A stretch of 64,000 nt of DNA, taken from contig NZ_JAAATY010000017.1 in assembly GCF_013280595.1 (NCBI RefSeq), forward strand, positions 1 through 64,000. The letters run 5' to 3'. Of this stretch, positions 51,967 through 61,084 are shown in pieces. The DNA is from Kibdelosporangium persicum. Its GTDB lineage: Bacteria; Actinomycetota; Actinomycetes; Mycobacteriales; Pseudonocardiaceae. The position numbers were made by a program, and so were the translations under genes. Each line of letters opens with the position of its first letter. Positions within the stretch are counted from its first letter, which is position 1. The notes under the pieces were generated by a model that ran no database searches, had not been told where the DNA came from, and was given only the letters and a program-made list of their open reading frames with translations.

Positions 51967-52042
51967 CCGGGACGTCGGCATGACCGCCAATTCATGGGTC
52001 CTCCCCATGCAGGGGCAGGGAAGGCGGCCACAGCCGGAGTAC

Positions 52043-53458
52043 CTAGAAGCGTGCTCCGACGTCCGCGCCGTTGCTGGGACGGAGGAAGGTGGAGGCCGGG
52101 ATTGAGCCGTCCGCGTTCCTCGGGCCTGTGATGGTGCTGGGGTTGGTGCTCTGGAAGGACCAGGAGCCGCCGAGGTCCCAGGAGTTGCCGCTGCCACTGG
52201 AGTTCGAGCCCAGTGACACGTTGGTTCCGTTGGCGACCGCGAGGTTCGCGGTGAGCGTGCTGTCGGAGCGGTCGAAGTCGAAGCCGGTGCCGGGGTTGTC
52301 CCAGGCGGTGCAGCGTTCGATCCGGTGCCGGCCGGGATTGTTGTTGTCGATGATGCCGCTGACCGCGTTGTCCCACGCCATGCTGTTGCGCAGGGTGTGG
52401 TTGCCGACGACGCCGTTGCCGCCGAGCTTGAACCCGTTGCCGTCACCGACGAAGTCCGGGAGGTTCCAGCGGTTGAATCCGTTGCCCCAGGCGAGGGTGT
52501 TCTCCGTCAGGATCGGTGATCCGAACATCCAGTAGTCGAGGCCGTCGTCTGAGTTGTTCCACACCCGGGCGCCGCGCACGACGTTGCCGCTGCCGGAACC
52601 CTCTTTGATGGCAAGGCCGTCGGCGCTCTCGCCGTTCTTGCGCGGGTCGCGGTTGCCGTAGCTGTCCAGGTTGAGGATCAGGTTGTTGCTCGTGGCCAGC
52701 ACGAGATGCAGCCCGGACTCGTAGTTGTCCCGCGTGATGAGACGGTCATAGACGTTGTTGCTGGAATCCAGCCCGAAGATCCCGTACGGGCCGTGGATGA
52801 TCTCCAGGCCGATCAGCCGCCAGTAGTCACCCTCGATGTGGATGGCGCCACGCTCCGGCCGTGGGATGGTCGAACCCACCGCGCCTGGCGTGTGAGGCAT
52901 GTTCTCACCGTCGATGATCACCCGCTCACCGTTGTAGTTGCGCATGGTGATCGGCTGGCTTGGCGTGCCGTCCTTGAGGATCTGGATGTTGGTGCTTGGC
53001 GCGTACGTGCCGCCCCGGATGTAAATGGTGTATCCGGGCTGCGCCAGATCGACCGCGCGCTGGACAGTGCGCAAGGGAGCGGCCAACGTGCCGGAGTCGC
53101 TGTCGTTGCCGTTCGTCGCGACGTACAACGCGTTGCCAGGCTGCTGTTGGCCGTCCATGGTGACGTCGGCCGCCCGGCTGGTCGTACCATCGTTGGCGAA
53201 CCGGATGGGCACGGTCGCGGAGTCCGAAGTGGACGCGTTGACGGTGAATTGTGCGTAGGCGCCGACAGTGTTGTCGCCGTTGCAGAATCCGGTGCCCGGA
53301 TAGCCGGGCCAGTTGGTGTCGATCGTGCCGGTGCAGACCGCAGGCGATGCCTCGGCCTCGTAGTGCGCCGTCGCGGCTGTCGCCATGGAAATCGGTAATG
53401 TCATGACGGTGCCCGTGACCAGGGCCATGCCCGCGACGAACGGCTTCCATCTCATCAT
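52043..53458 (-). CDS. Secreted PL9-type pectate lyase with shortened CBM35
   Basis: A 471-residue exported right-handed beta-helix enzyme. After the signal peptide (1-29) comes only the first half of a CBM35-like module (HYEAEASPAVCTG, GFCNGDNTVGAYAQFTVNA); then NALYVATNGNDSDSGTLAAP starts the lyase domain. Ca-site and catalytic landmarks of family PL9 are present: ESADGLAIKEGSG, NNSDDGLDYW and DGNGFKLGGNG with the candidate catalytic Lys. About 60 residues of CBM35 present in the divergent paralog are missing. Pectin breakdown outside the cell is the likely role. ATG 53458 has an AGGAG site. Confidence 0.9.
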   Translation of the reverse strand: MMRWKPFVAGMALVTGTVMTLPISMATAATAHYEAEASPAVCTGTIDTNWPGYPGTGFCNGDNTVGAYAQFTVNASTSDSATVPIRFANDGTTSRAADVTMDGQQQPGNALYVATNGNDSDSGTLAAPLRTVQRAVDLAQPGYTIYIRGGTYAPSTNIQILKDGTPSQPITMRNYNGERVIIDGENMPHTPGAVGSTIPRPERGAIHIEGDYWRLIGLEIIHGPYGIFGLDSSNNVYDRLITRDNYESGLHLVLATSNNLILNLDSYGNRDPRKNGESADGLAIKEGSGSGNVVRGARVWNNSDDGLDYWMFGSPILTENTLAWGNGFNRWNLPDFVGDGNGFKLGGNGVVGNHTLRNSMAWDNAVSGIIDNNNPGRHRIERCTAWDNPGTGFDFDRSDSTLTANLAVANGTNVSLGSNSSGSGNSWDLGGSWSFQSTNPSTITGPRNADGSIPASTFLRPSNGADVGARF

Positions 53459-53571
53459 GCTTCTCCTGTGGTGTTGTTCGCGGAGTGGTTCCTGATCACC
53501 GTGCGGTTGACAGACAAGGTCGAACCGCGTCAGGAGGCCGTGTCACCGGGCAGGCGTGCCTTGTGCAAGTC

Positions 53572-53585
53572 GGAAAGCGCTTTCC
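53572..53585. promoter_or_regulatory. LacI/cre-type operator GGAAAGCGCTTTCC
   Basis: A perfect 14-base palindrome with the central CG of LacI-family operators, 114 bases upstream of the minus-strand lyase start. The same core occurs in the palindrome at 53720. Confidence 0.75.
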
Positions 53586-53719
53586 AGTAAAACTACTCCA
53601 GCTGAGGGTCGGCGTCAACGCGTATTCGGCGATGCCGGACAGGAGAGCGGACGTCCGGAGAAGCAAATCGTGACGGCCGCGGGTGAAAGGGGTTTCAGTG
53701 ACCAGGCGAAGCCGTACGC

Positions 53720-53743
53720 CTTGCGGAAAGCGCTTTCCGCAAG
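53720..53743. promoter_or_regulatory. 24-base perfect palindrome, LacI-type operator
   Basis: CTTGCGGAAAGC followed by GCTTTCCGCAAG is its own reverse complement over 24 bases. The core GGAAAGCGCTTTCC is identical to the site at 53572. Centre-to-centre spacing is about 153 bases, compatible with looping by a tetrameric or paired LacI-type repressor. Confidence 0.8.
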
Positions 53744-53922
53744 TAGTGTCCGACGGCAGAGTCGGCTTTGCGCAACGCCGGATCGCCATCCGTCACGACT
53801 GGTTCCCTTCACCCGGCCGCGGACATTCCCGCGCTGCTTCGGCAGTACGCCGGACCGCGGAGCGGTATTGGCATGCAGAGAGGTCACACCATGAACTCTG
53901 ACGGGCACCCTCCTGGAGGTAG

Positions 53923-55479
53923 ATGATGAGATCTCAGTTCTTCGTGGCCGGCGTGGCACTGCTGGTGGGCGCGGCGGGCTTACTGGCCCCTGGCTCGGCG
54001 GCCGCCGCGACCACCAGGTACGAGGCCGAGACGTCCCCGGCGGTCTGTTCCGGCTCGATCGACAGCGACCACTCCGGGTACTCCGGTTCCGGGTTCTGCA
54101 ACGGCACCAACGCCACGACCGGTTATGCCCAGCTCACGGTGAACGCCGCGGCGGGCCCGGCGACGGTCGCGGTGCGGTTCGCCAGCGGGAGCAGCTCGGC
54201 TCGGCCTGCCGACCTGGTCGTGAACGGGTCCACGGTGCAGTCGGTGTCGTTCGAAGGCACGGGTGCGTGGAACACTTGGGTCACCAAGACGCTCACCGTC
54301 ACCATGACCGCGGGCAACAACACGATCCGGCTCAACCCCACCAGCAGCAGCGGGCTGCCGAACATCGACTACTTCGACTTCACCTCGGACGGCGCGCCGC
54401 CGGATCCGGACCCGCCGGCCGACACGCTATACGTGGCGCCGGGCGGCAGCGACAACGCGGCCGGCACGATATCGAACCCGACGACGCTCGCTTCGGCCCT
54501 TACCCGCGTCGCCGTCGGCGGCACGATCTTCATGCGCGGCGGGACCTACCGTTACTCCGAAACGATCACCATCGCGCAGGACAACAACGGCACCGCCAGC
54601 GCCCGCAAGAAGCTGTACGCCTACCAGAGTGAGACCCCCGTGCTGAACTTCTCGGCACAGAGCGAGGACCCGGCGAACCGGGGGTTCGCCATAGGCGGGT
54701 CGTACTGGCACATCCGGGGCATCGTGGTCGAGCGCGCCGGGGACAACGGGATACTGCTGGCCGGCAACAACAACATCATCGAGCGCACGGTGACGCGCTT
54801 CAACCGCGACTCCGGGCTGCAGCTCTCACGGCTGATCGCCGGCGCCCCACCGAGCCAGTGGCCGTCCAACAACCTCGTCGTGAGCGCCGAGTCGCACGAC
54901 AACGCCGACTCTGACGGTGAGGACGCCGATGGTTTCGCTCCGAAGCTGACCGTCGGCCCTGGCAACGTCTTCCGCTACACCGTGTCCCATCACAACATCG
55001 ATGACGGCTATGACCTGTTCACCAAGTCGGACACGGGGCCCATTGGTGCGGTGACCATTGAGGACTCGTTGGCCTACGGCAACGGTACCTTGAGTGACGG
55101 CTCCCAGGCCGGGAACGGTGACCGCAATGGGTACAAGCTCGGTGGCGAGGACATCGGGGTCGACCACGTCGTCCGGCGCAACATCGCCTACGACAACGGC
55201 AAGCATGGGTTCACATACAACCGCAACCTCGGCACGATGACGATTTCGGACAACGTCAGCATCGGCAACGAGCAGCGCAACTTCAACTTCGATGGCGGCT
55301 CCTCGGTGTTCCGGAACAACACCTCGTGCGACAGCGGATCCAACGACCGGATCATCGGCAGCTCCGACAGCTCGAACCAGTTCTGGTCGGGCACCAACGG
55401 GTCTCGATGCTCCTCCTACACCGGCACCCCGAGGTGGTCCTTCGCCGCGGACGGCCGCCTCGTGGTGACCTTCGGCTGA
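53923..55479 (+). CDS. Secreted CBM35-PL9 pectate lyase
   Basis: A 518-residue exported enzyme. Signal peptide 1-29; a complete CBM35-like carbohydrate-binding module at about 30-155 (RYEAETSPAVCSGSIDSD, WNTWVTKTLTVTMTAG, NIDYFDF); a Pro-rich linker; then a PL9-type beta-helix (DTLYVAPGGSDNAAGTISNP). Ca-binding and catalytic landmarks are DSDGEDADGFAPKLTVGPGN, HNIDDGYDLFTK and DRNGYKLGGEDIG with the candidate catalytic Lys. A GGAGG site precedes tandem ATG codons. It is divergent from its CBM-shortened paralog. Confidence 0.92.
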   Translation: MMRSQFFVAGVALLVGAAGLLAPGSAAAATTRYEAETSPAVCSGSIDSDHSGYSGSGFCNGTNATTGYAQLTVNAAAGPATVAVRFASGSSSARPADLVVNGSTVQSVSFEGTGAWNTWVTKTLTVTMTAGNNTIRLNPTSSSGLPNIDYFDFTSDGAPPDPDPPADTLYVAPGGSDNAAGTISNPTTLASALTRVAVGGTIFMRGGTYRYSETITIAQDNNGTASARKKLYAYQSETPVLNFSAQSEDPANRGFAIGGSYWHIRGIVVERAGDNGILLAGNNNIIERTVTRFNRDSGLQLSRLIAGAPPSQWPSNNLVVSAESHDNADSDGEDADGFAPKLTVGPGNVFRYTVSHHNIDDGYDLFTKSDTGPIGAVTIEDSLAYGNGTLSDGSQAGNGDRNGYKLGGEDIGVDHVVRRNIAYDNGKHGFTYNRNLGTMTISDNVSIGNEQRNFNFDGGSSVFRNNTSCDSGSNDRIIGSSDSSNQFWSGTNGSRCSSYTGTPRWSFAADGRLVVTFG

Positions 55480-55503
55480 CCGGTCCCAGCTTGTCGAAGG
55501 TGT

Positions 55504-55534
55504 CTCTCCCGCCGGAGGTTTCCGTGCGGGAGAG
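55504..55534 (+). terminator. 9-bp hairpin after PL9 gene
   Basis: The arms CTCTCCCGC and GCGGGAGAG are perfectly complementary with a 13-base loop, 25 bases after the lyase stop. A likely transcription terminator separating it from the PL1 gene. Confidence 0.6.
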
Positions 55535-55640
55535 TCCGGTCTCGGCGCAGCGGCACGAACAGCGCCGCGGAGTTCGACTGGTTCCTGGTGCGGTCAGGCA
55601 GCTGAGCCGATCATCCGTGGACAAGAACTGGAGGCCCACC

Positions 55641-56894
55641 ATGAGACGATTTCCGGCTCTCACCGCGTTGATCACCGCCTGCGGTGCACTCATGGCACCA
55701 GGAGCCGTCGCCGCCGCGGCGGCGCCTGCGTTCCCCGGAGCAGCAGGATTCGGTGCGCAGGCCACCGGTGGCCGCGGCGGCGAGGTGTACCACGTCACCA
55801 ACCTCAACGACTCCGGCCCGGGTTCGCTGCGTGACGCGGTAAGCACCGGCCCTCGGATCGTCGTCTTCGAGGTCGGTGGGTACATCGAGCTGGAGTCGCC
55901 GCTGAGCATCAAGAGCAACATCACCATCGCGGGACAGACGGCACCGGGCGACGGCATCGCGACGCGCGGCTACCAAGTGTCGACGTCGAACGCGACCAAC
56001 GTCGTCATCCGGTACATGCGCTTCCGGAACGGCCTGACACCGAACCAGAACCGCGACGGCGTGACGATCAACGAGGGGCGTGACCAGATCTTCGACCACG
56101 TATCCGTGTCCTGGGGACGTGACGAGAACTTCTCCATCAACAACAGCACAGGCATCACAGTGCAGAACTCCATCATCGCCGAGGGCCTGGACCCGCACTC
56201 CTGCGGTGGTCTGGTCCAGAGCGACGGCGTCACGATCTACCGCAGCCTGTACGCGCACAACAAGACCCGCAACCCGAAAGTCAAGGGCCGCAACCAGTTT
56301 GTCAGCAATGTCGTCTACAACTGGGGCTCCGACGCCTACATCGAGGGCGACTCCGCCGGGCGCAGCGACGCGAACGTGGTGGACAACTACTTCGTCAAAG
56401 GGCCGTCCACCGGTTCCGGCAGTCCTTTCACGCGGGGAAACCTCAACTTCCACATCTACGCGGCGGGCAACTACCACGACGGCAACAAGAACAAGGTGCT
56501 CGACGGTGTGCCGGTGACCAGAGCGGAACTCGGCAACGTCGTGGTGGAGCAGAACCCGTTCCCCTATCCGGCGGTTCCGTCCACGCCCGCCGCGGAGGCG
56601 TACCGCACGGTACTCGCGCAGGCCGGGGCGTCACTGCGTCGTGACTCCATCGACCGGCGTATCACGGCGAATGTCGCCGACCAGAGCGGTGCGATCATCA
56701 CCGATCCGGCGAGCGTCGGTGGTTTCGGCAGTCTCGCCGGTGGCACGGCGCCGACCGACACCGATCGCGACGGCATGCCGGATATGTGGGAACGGGCGAA
56801 CGGCCTCAACCCCGGCGACGCCGGAGACGGCGACGACATCGGCTCGGACGGCTACTCCAATGTGGAGAGATATCTCAACAGCCTTGTTCGATGA
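55641..56894 (+). CDS. Secreted PL1-like pectate lyase
   Basis: A 417-residue exported beta-helix lyase. ATG 55641 has a GGAGG site; the upstream open frame is not coding. Signal peptide 1-27, then FPGAAGFGAQATGGRGGEVY, typical of actinomycete PL1 enzymes. HVTNLNDSGPGSLRDAVSTG, NITIAGQTAPGDGI, DHVSVSWGRDENFSI and NKTRNPKVKGRNQFVSNVVY match PL1 pectate lyases, the last holding the Arg/Lys-rich catalytic face. The C-terminus DTDRDGMPDMWERANGLNPG is a Ca-binding thrombospondin-3/dockerin-like tail. It is part of the pectin-use set. Confidence 0.92.
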   Translation: MRRFPALTALITACGALMAPGAVAAAAAPAFPGAAGFGAQATGGRGGEVYHVTNLNDSGPGSLRDAVSTGPRIVVFEVGGYIELESPLSIKSNITIAGQTAPGDGIATRGYQVSTSNATNVVIRYMRFRNGLTPNQNRDGVTINEGRDQIFDHVSVSWGRDENFSINNSTGITVQNSIIAEGLDPHSCGGLVQSDGVTIYRSLYAHNKTRNPKVKGRNQFVSNVVYNWGSDAYIEGDSAGRSDANVVDNYFVKGPSTGSGSPFTRGNLNFHIYAAGNYHDGNKNKVLDGVPVTRAELGNVVVEQNPFPYPAVPSTPAAEAYRTVLAQAGASLRRDSIDRRITANVADQSGAIITDPASVGGFGSLAGGTAPTDTDRDGMPDMWERANGLNPGDAGDGDDIGSDGYSNVERYLNSLVR

Positions 56895-56991
56895 CCATGT
56901 TTCGTGGTCGGACTGTCCGCGGAGCAAGTCGCCGAACGCAGCCCAGGCCAGGCCCGCCTTCCGCAGTGCCTGAACCAGGCGTGGGAAACGC

Positions 56992-57957
56992 TTAACGGAT
57001 CAGGCCTGCGGCGCGTAGGTCGGTCCAGACCTGCGCGGGCACCTGCACGGCGAACGACTCCACGTTGCGTCGTGCCTCCTGTGCGGAGCGCATCCCGACC
57101 GCGATACCGGCGACAGCGGGGTGCTGGAGCGGGAAAGCCATGGCCACCTGGGGAAGTGTCACGCCGTGTGCCTCGCAGACGTCGGCGATCTTGTTCGCCC
57201 TGTCCAGGACATCCGGTGTCGCGGTCTCGTAGTCGAAGTGTGCTCCTTCGCTGGGCCGTGGCACGGCGAGCAACCCGGAGTTGAAGATCGACGCCGCGAT
57301 CACCGAGACACCGCGTTCCTCACACGCGGGCAGGAACGTGTCGAGCGCGCTGTGATCGAGCAGCGTGTAGCGGCCTGACTGCATGACCACGTCGACATCC
57401 GTTTCCTGCACCAGAGTGGTCAGCATGGCCGTGTCGTACATGCCCGCGCCGATCGCGCCGACGACCCCTTCCGACCGCAGCTCCGCCAGGGCCGGGTAGC
57501 CGTCACGCAACGCGTCGTCGAAGAACTCCTCAGCGTCATGCAGGTACAGCACGTCGATCCGATCGAGGCCCATCCGTTCCAGGGAATCCTCGACACTGCG
57601 CCGGACCCCGTCGCGAGTGAAATCACGCACGCGGTAATGCGTTGCGGGCACGTGGAAACCGGCCGGATCCATCTTGCCGTCCGCGTCCTGCGGCACCAGC
57701 AGCCGGCCGACCTTCGTCGACAGGGTGAACGAATCACGCGGCTGCTGGCGCAGGAACTCACCGATCCTGCGCTCGGAATGCCCGATGCCGTAGTGCGGTG
57801 ACGTGTCGTAGTACCGGATCCCGCCCTCCCACGCCGCAGCCAGCGCTTCTGCCGCGGTCTCGTCGTCCAGCGGCGCGAACAGTCCACCGAGTGGCCCGCC
57901 GCCGAACCCCAGCTGTGTCACCTCGACTGTGGTGCGCCCGAGCCGGTTCCTCTCCAT
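56992..57957 (-). CDS. Aldo/keto reductase (aldose dehydrogenase-like)
   Basis: A 321-residue AKR beginning at ATG 57957 with GGAAGGGGAG upstream; the frame extends further but is not coding. YYDTSPHYGIGHSERRIGEF holds the catalytic Asp and Tyr, STKVGR the Lys, and VLYLHDAEEFFDDAL the His, so the tetrad is complete. The sequence resembles L-fucose, D-threo-aldose or pyridoxal dehydrogenases. Next to pectate lyases, oxidation of a pectin-derived sugar is plausible. A weak LacI-like sequence (GGGAAACGCTTAACGG at about 56983) overlaps its 3' end. Confidence 0.9.
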   Translation of the reverse strand: MERNRLGRTTVEVTQLGFGGGPLGGLFAPLDDETAAEALAAAWEGGIRYYDTSPHYGIGHSERRIGEFLRQQPRDSFTLSTKVGRLLVPQDADGKMDPAGFHVPATHYRVRDFTRDGVRRSVEDSLERMGLDRIDVLYLHDAEEFFDDALRDGYPALAELRSEGVVGAIGAGMYDTAMLTTLVQETDVDVVMQSGRYTLLDHSALDTFLPACEERGVSVIAASIFNSGLLAVPRPSEGAHFDYETATPDVLDRANKIADVCEAHGVTLPQVAMAFPLQHPAVAGIAVGMRSAQEARRNVESFAVQVPAQVWTDLRAAGLIR

Positions 57958-58160
57958 CGCCAGCTCCCCTTCCGTGATCAGTTCGCTAACACGTTGCCAT
58001 ACCGGCGGTTCGTCATGCGCGGGATTTCCGGTGCTGGCGGGACTGCGTGGGCGGCGATACCGAGGACGATCCACATGGACACCCGCCACGACTTGCCGGG
58101 GTCCTGAGCTTCCACCCAGGAGCCCGTGAACAAGAACGCGAGGTGTCACGGCAAATCGGG

Positions 58161-58310
58161 TCAGTTCAAGAAATCGGCGGAGTGATGCGAACGCGGAAAA
58201 GTTCGCAGGTACTCGAAGAAACGAGCAAGCACTCGATCACCGCGAGTGAGGTTTCCCGGGGTGTAGTGCATACCGGCGAAGACCGGCAGGTCCTCGCTGG
58301 CGATCGACAT
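58161..58310 (-). pseudogene. Coherent out-of-frame C-terminal fragment after trpB
   Basis: In a different frame from trpB and overlapping its 3' end, the sequence SIASEDLPVFAGMHYTPGNL then TRGDRVLARFFEYLRTFPRS reads as well-formed protein and ends at 58161. It has an ATG at 58310 but no ribosome binding site. It may be the C-terminus of a lost gene fused by deletion, or a very small gene (49 residues). The family is not recognised. Confidence 0.35.
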
Positions 58311-59547
58311 CTCCAGGTTCAGTACCAAGCCCGCCAGGAGCGAACCTGGCCAGCACGAAGTCGACGTCCTTGTCGCCGCGCCCGGACAGGTTGACCAGGA
58401 TGCGTTCGCGGCGGGGCCTGTCCGCTGCCAGGCGGATCGCGAATGCGAGAGCGTGTGCGCTCTCAAGTGCCGGGATGATCCCCTCCGACCGCGCGATGCG
58501 GAGGAACGTGCCGACTGCTTCCTCGTCGGAAACGGTGTCGACGGACACCCGGCCGGACTTGCACAGCATGGCCATCTCGGGGCCGACACCGGGGTAGGCG
58601 AGCCCTGATGCGATCGACATCACCGCGGCGGGTGTTCCGTCGTTCTCCTGCAGAACGACGGAGGACGCCCCGTGCAGGGTTCCTGGACGCCCGAAAGTCA
58701 GTGTGGCCGCGTGCTGACCGAACTCGGCACTCTTGCCGAGGGGTTCCACCGCGTGCAGGGCGACCTCAGGATCGTCCAGGAAACCGGAGTAAAGCCCCAG
58801 CGCGTTCGAGCCACCAGCGACGCAGGCGACGACGTGGTCGGGCAACACTCCGTCGGTGATCGCGAGGAACTGCGCGCGTGCCTCCTGGCCGACGACGGAC
58901 TGGAAGTCTCGGACGATCATCGGAAAGGGATGTGGTCCGATGGCCGAACCTATCGCGTAGAGAGCATGGGCATGCTGCTCGGTGTAGGCGTGCAGCGCCG
59001 AGTCGCTGGCCTCCTTCAAGGTCGACTGACCGGAGGCAACCGGAACGACACGAGCGCCCAGGAGGCGCATGAGGTCTACGTTCGCGTTCACCTTGTCGGC
59101 GTCGGTCGCACCGATGTGCACTTCGCATTCGAGTCCGAAACGGGCGGCCGCGCTGGCGAGAGCGACACCGTGCTGGCCGGCACCCGTCTCGGCGATCAGC
59201 TTCCGCTTGCCCATCCTCCTTGCGAGGAGCGCGAACCCCACACAATGGTTGATCTTGTGTGCGCCGGTGTGGTTGAGGTCCTCGCGTTTGACGTAGATCC
59301 TGGCGCCACCCAGCTGGTTCGAGATGTTCTCCAGGTGCAGCACCGGCGTGGGCCGGCCCTGGAGGCCGGTGCGGACGGTGTCGAGCTCGTGCCGGAAGTC
59401 CGGCGATGACCGCAGCTGCTCGTACGCGCCGGTGAGTTCTTCGAGTGCGGGCCCCATGTGCGCGGGCCAGTGGTTGCCGCCGAACTCTCCGTAGTAGCCG
59501 TTGGCGTCGGGAATGCGGCTGACGTGGTTGCTTCCGCTGTATGACAT
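58237..59547 (-). CDS. trpB: Stand-alone tryptophan synthase beta chain
   Basis: A 436-residue PLP enzyme. ATG 59547 is preceded by GAAGGG; a GTG three codons earlier is possible. PLP-binding Lys is in LNHTGAHKINHCVGFALLA, with AETGAGQHGVALASAAARFG, VACVAGGSNALGLYSGF and VNLSGRGDKDVDFVLARF as family blocks. The subunit condenses indole and Ser to Trp. No trpA or other trp gene is nearby, which points to a second, pathway-specific copy, such as one supplying Trp or modified Trp. The last 35 or so residues after LARF do not match the family and arise where another frame looks coding, so the 3' end may be rearranged. Confidence 0.9.
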   Translation of the reverse strand: MSYSGSNHVSRIPDANGYYGEFGGNHWPAHMGPALEELTGAYEQLRSSPDFRHELDTVRTGLQGRPTPVLHLENISNQLGGARIYVKREDLNHTGAHKINHCVGFALLARRMGKRKLIAETGAGQHGVALASAAARFGLECEVHIGATDADKVNANVDLMRLLGARVVPVASGQSTLKEASDSALHAYTEQHAHALYAIGSAIGPHPFPMIVRDFQSVVGQEARAQFLAITDGVLPDHVVACVAGGSNALGLYSGFLDDPEVALHAVEPLGKSAEFGQHAATLTFGRPGTLHGASSVVLQENDGTPAAVMSIASGLAYPGVGPEMAMLCKSGRVSVDTVSDEEAVGTFLRIARSEGIIPALESAHALAFAIRLAADRPRRERILVNLSGRGDKDVDFVLARFAPGGLGTEPGDVDRQRGPAGLRRYALHPGKPHSR

Positions 59548-59633
59548 CGTGACCACCCTTCAGGTAGGTCGACGGTAGGTACAGCTGAATCCGAAATCTT
59601 GAACAGGATGTGCGCCGCGGCCGCTTCGGCGAC

Positions 59634-60416
59634 TCACCGGCCCACGTCACGGGACAGCGCTCCCGGCGGCACGCCGAACACCTTCTTGAACTCGCGGGTG
59701 AGGTGTGGTTGATCGGAGAAGTTGGCCATCTGCGCGACATCGCTCAGATCGAACCCGGCGCAGATGAGCTCTCGGGCCCGTGCGACGCGGACTTGGCGAA
59801 CGTAGGTCTGCGGGGGAACACCGATCGTTTTCCTGAAGGTTCGGACGAGGTGGCTCGGGTTGACGCCGATCTCGCGGGCGAGGTCGTCCGTACGGGTCGA
59901 GCGCGGACCGTCCCGCCTGATGAGCTGGGATGCCGTTCGCGCGATCGACATCGGGGTCGACGCGGGGTACTCGACCGAGAAACTGCATTCCTCCAGCACC
60001 CGCCGGAGGCATCCCTCGACCGATGCGCTGTCGGCGATCGGTGCTGACAACGCGTCGGCCAGATCACGCGTTGTCCGGCTTCGTGTCACCACATCGGTGC
60101 GTATGGTCCGGATCGCGTTCGGCTCGATCGTGCCCATGCAGCTGTCGAGGAACGCCTCCGACGGGTAAAGGACGTCGTACTGCGCGGGACTGCTTGTGCT
60201 TCTGCCCGCATGCACCTCGAAGGGGTTGAAGAAGAAGACGTCGCCGGCGCGGACCGTGCTGTTCCAGCGGCTGGACCAGATGTGCGCGGTTCCGCTCGTG
60301 ACGACCACGACCGAGTACGTGTCGTGCAGGTGCGGGTCGAAGTCCACCGCCGCAGCCCGTGCACGAAGGAGATCCACGCGTTGGAGTGCGAACGTCATCG
60401 ATTCGACTCGTGTCAC
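59634..60416 (-). CDS. AraC-family transcriptional regulator
   Basis: A 260-residue regulator. GTG 60416 follows a GGAGGATTT site. The N-terminal cupin-like sensing domain (FDPHLHDTYSVVVVTSGTAH, FFFNPFEVHAG) is followed by two HTH motifs (DDLAREIGVNPSHLVRTFRK, LSDVAQMANFSDQPHLTREF). It lies 86 bases upstream of trpB in the same direction and probably regulates it. Confidence 0.92.
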   Translation of the reverse strand: MTRVESMTFALQRVDLLRARAAAVDFDPHLHDTYSVVVVTSGTAHIWSSRWNSTVRAGDVFFFNPFEVHAGRSTSSPAQYDVLYPSEAFLDSCMGTIEPNAIRTIRTDVVTRSRTTRDLADALSAPIADSASVEGCLRRVLEECSFSVEYPASTPMSIARTASQLIRRDGPRSTRTDDLAREIGVNPSHLVRTFRKTIGVPPQTYVRQVRVARARELICAGFDLSDVAQMANFSDQPHLTREFKKVFGVPPGALSRDVGR

Positions 60417-60623
60417 GGCGAGAAATCCTCCGCGCCGCCCGCTCGAGCACGGTCACCGGTACGTCCCGGACGTCGGCGGCCGCCGACGCGGTGACCGTGC
60501 GGCTGACGGAGATGTGGCGATCCGAACACCTCGACCACAGTAGACGGACACCGGAGAGGCGGCACATCGTCAGCCCGGTCCTGCGGTGACCGTGCGGTGG
60601 ACGGCAGCGGTTCGGGCCGGTTG

Positions 60624-61019
60624 TCAGCTGAGTGGGGCGGGTGTGGTGGCCGCCCGGTGGTCGAAGGCTGTGCGGGCGGTGAGGATCTGGTCGACGTGGG
60701 CTAATGCCCATTCGCCGATAAGCACGGTCAGCCGCCCGGCCTTGTGCCCGAGGGAGGTCAGCTCGTACTCCACGCGCGGAGGCACGGTTGGGTACACCCG
60801 CCTGGCCACCAGGCCGTCGCGCTCCAGCGTGCGCAGAGTCTGGGTCAGCATCTTCTGCGTGATGCCGGGCAGGGTGCGGCCAAGCTGGTTGAACCGCATC
60901 GGCTCGCCGTGCTGTTGCAACGCGCCCAGCACGTACAGCACCCACTTGTTGGCCAGCACCTCCAGCACCGTCCGGGAGGGGCACTCGACGGATGGGACGG
61001 TCCAGGGTGCGGTATCCAT
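60624..61019 (-). CDS. HxlR-family winged-helix regulator
   Basis: A 131-residue regulator beginning MDTAPWTVPSVECPSRTVLE at ATG 61019. VLANKWVLYVLGALQQHGEP is the typical HxlR/MarR-like first helix block, and TQKMLTQTLRTLERDGLVAR the recognition helix with wing. It is divergent from a quinone-oxidoreductase gene, the classic HxlR target arrangement. Confidence 0.92.
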   Translation of the reverse strand: MDTAPWTVPSVECPSRTVLEVLANKWVLYVLGALQQHGEPMRFNQLGRTLPGITQKMLTQTLRTLERDGLVARRVYPTVPPRVEYELTSLGHKAGRLTVLIGEWALAHVDQILTARTAFDHRAATTPAPLS

Positions 61020-61021
61020 TG

Positions 61022-61049
61022 GGTACCTACCTTTCAAACAGGTGCCTAC
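61022..61049. promoter_or_regulatory. Direct repeats in HxlR/QOR intergenic region
   Basis: GGTACCTAC and GGTGCCTAC are near-identical direct repeats 19 bases apart, two turns of DNA, in the 65-base space between the divergent starts. HxlR-type regulators often bind direct or inverted repeats here to control the oxidoreductase gene. Confidence 0.5.
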
Positions 61050-61084
61050 TATACATCGGAGACCAAAGGCCTGAAGATGGGCGC

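Larger units (their letters stand above)
53459..53922. promoter_or_regulatory. Divergent promoter region of pectate lyase genes
   Basis: A 464-base region between head-to-head PL9-type genes. It contains two LacI-type palindromes (listed separately), one near each gene, and no supported ORF. The layout indicates that both genes are controlled by the same sugar-responsive LacI-family repressor, encoded outside this window. Confidence 0.7.
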
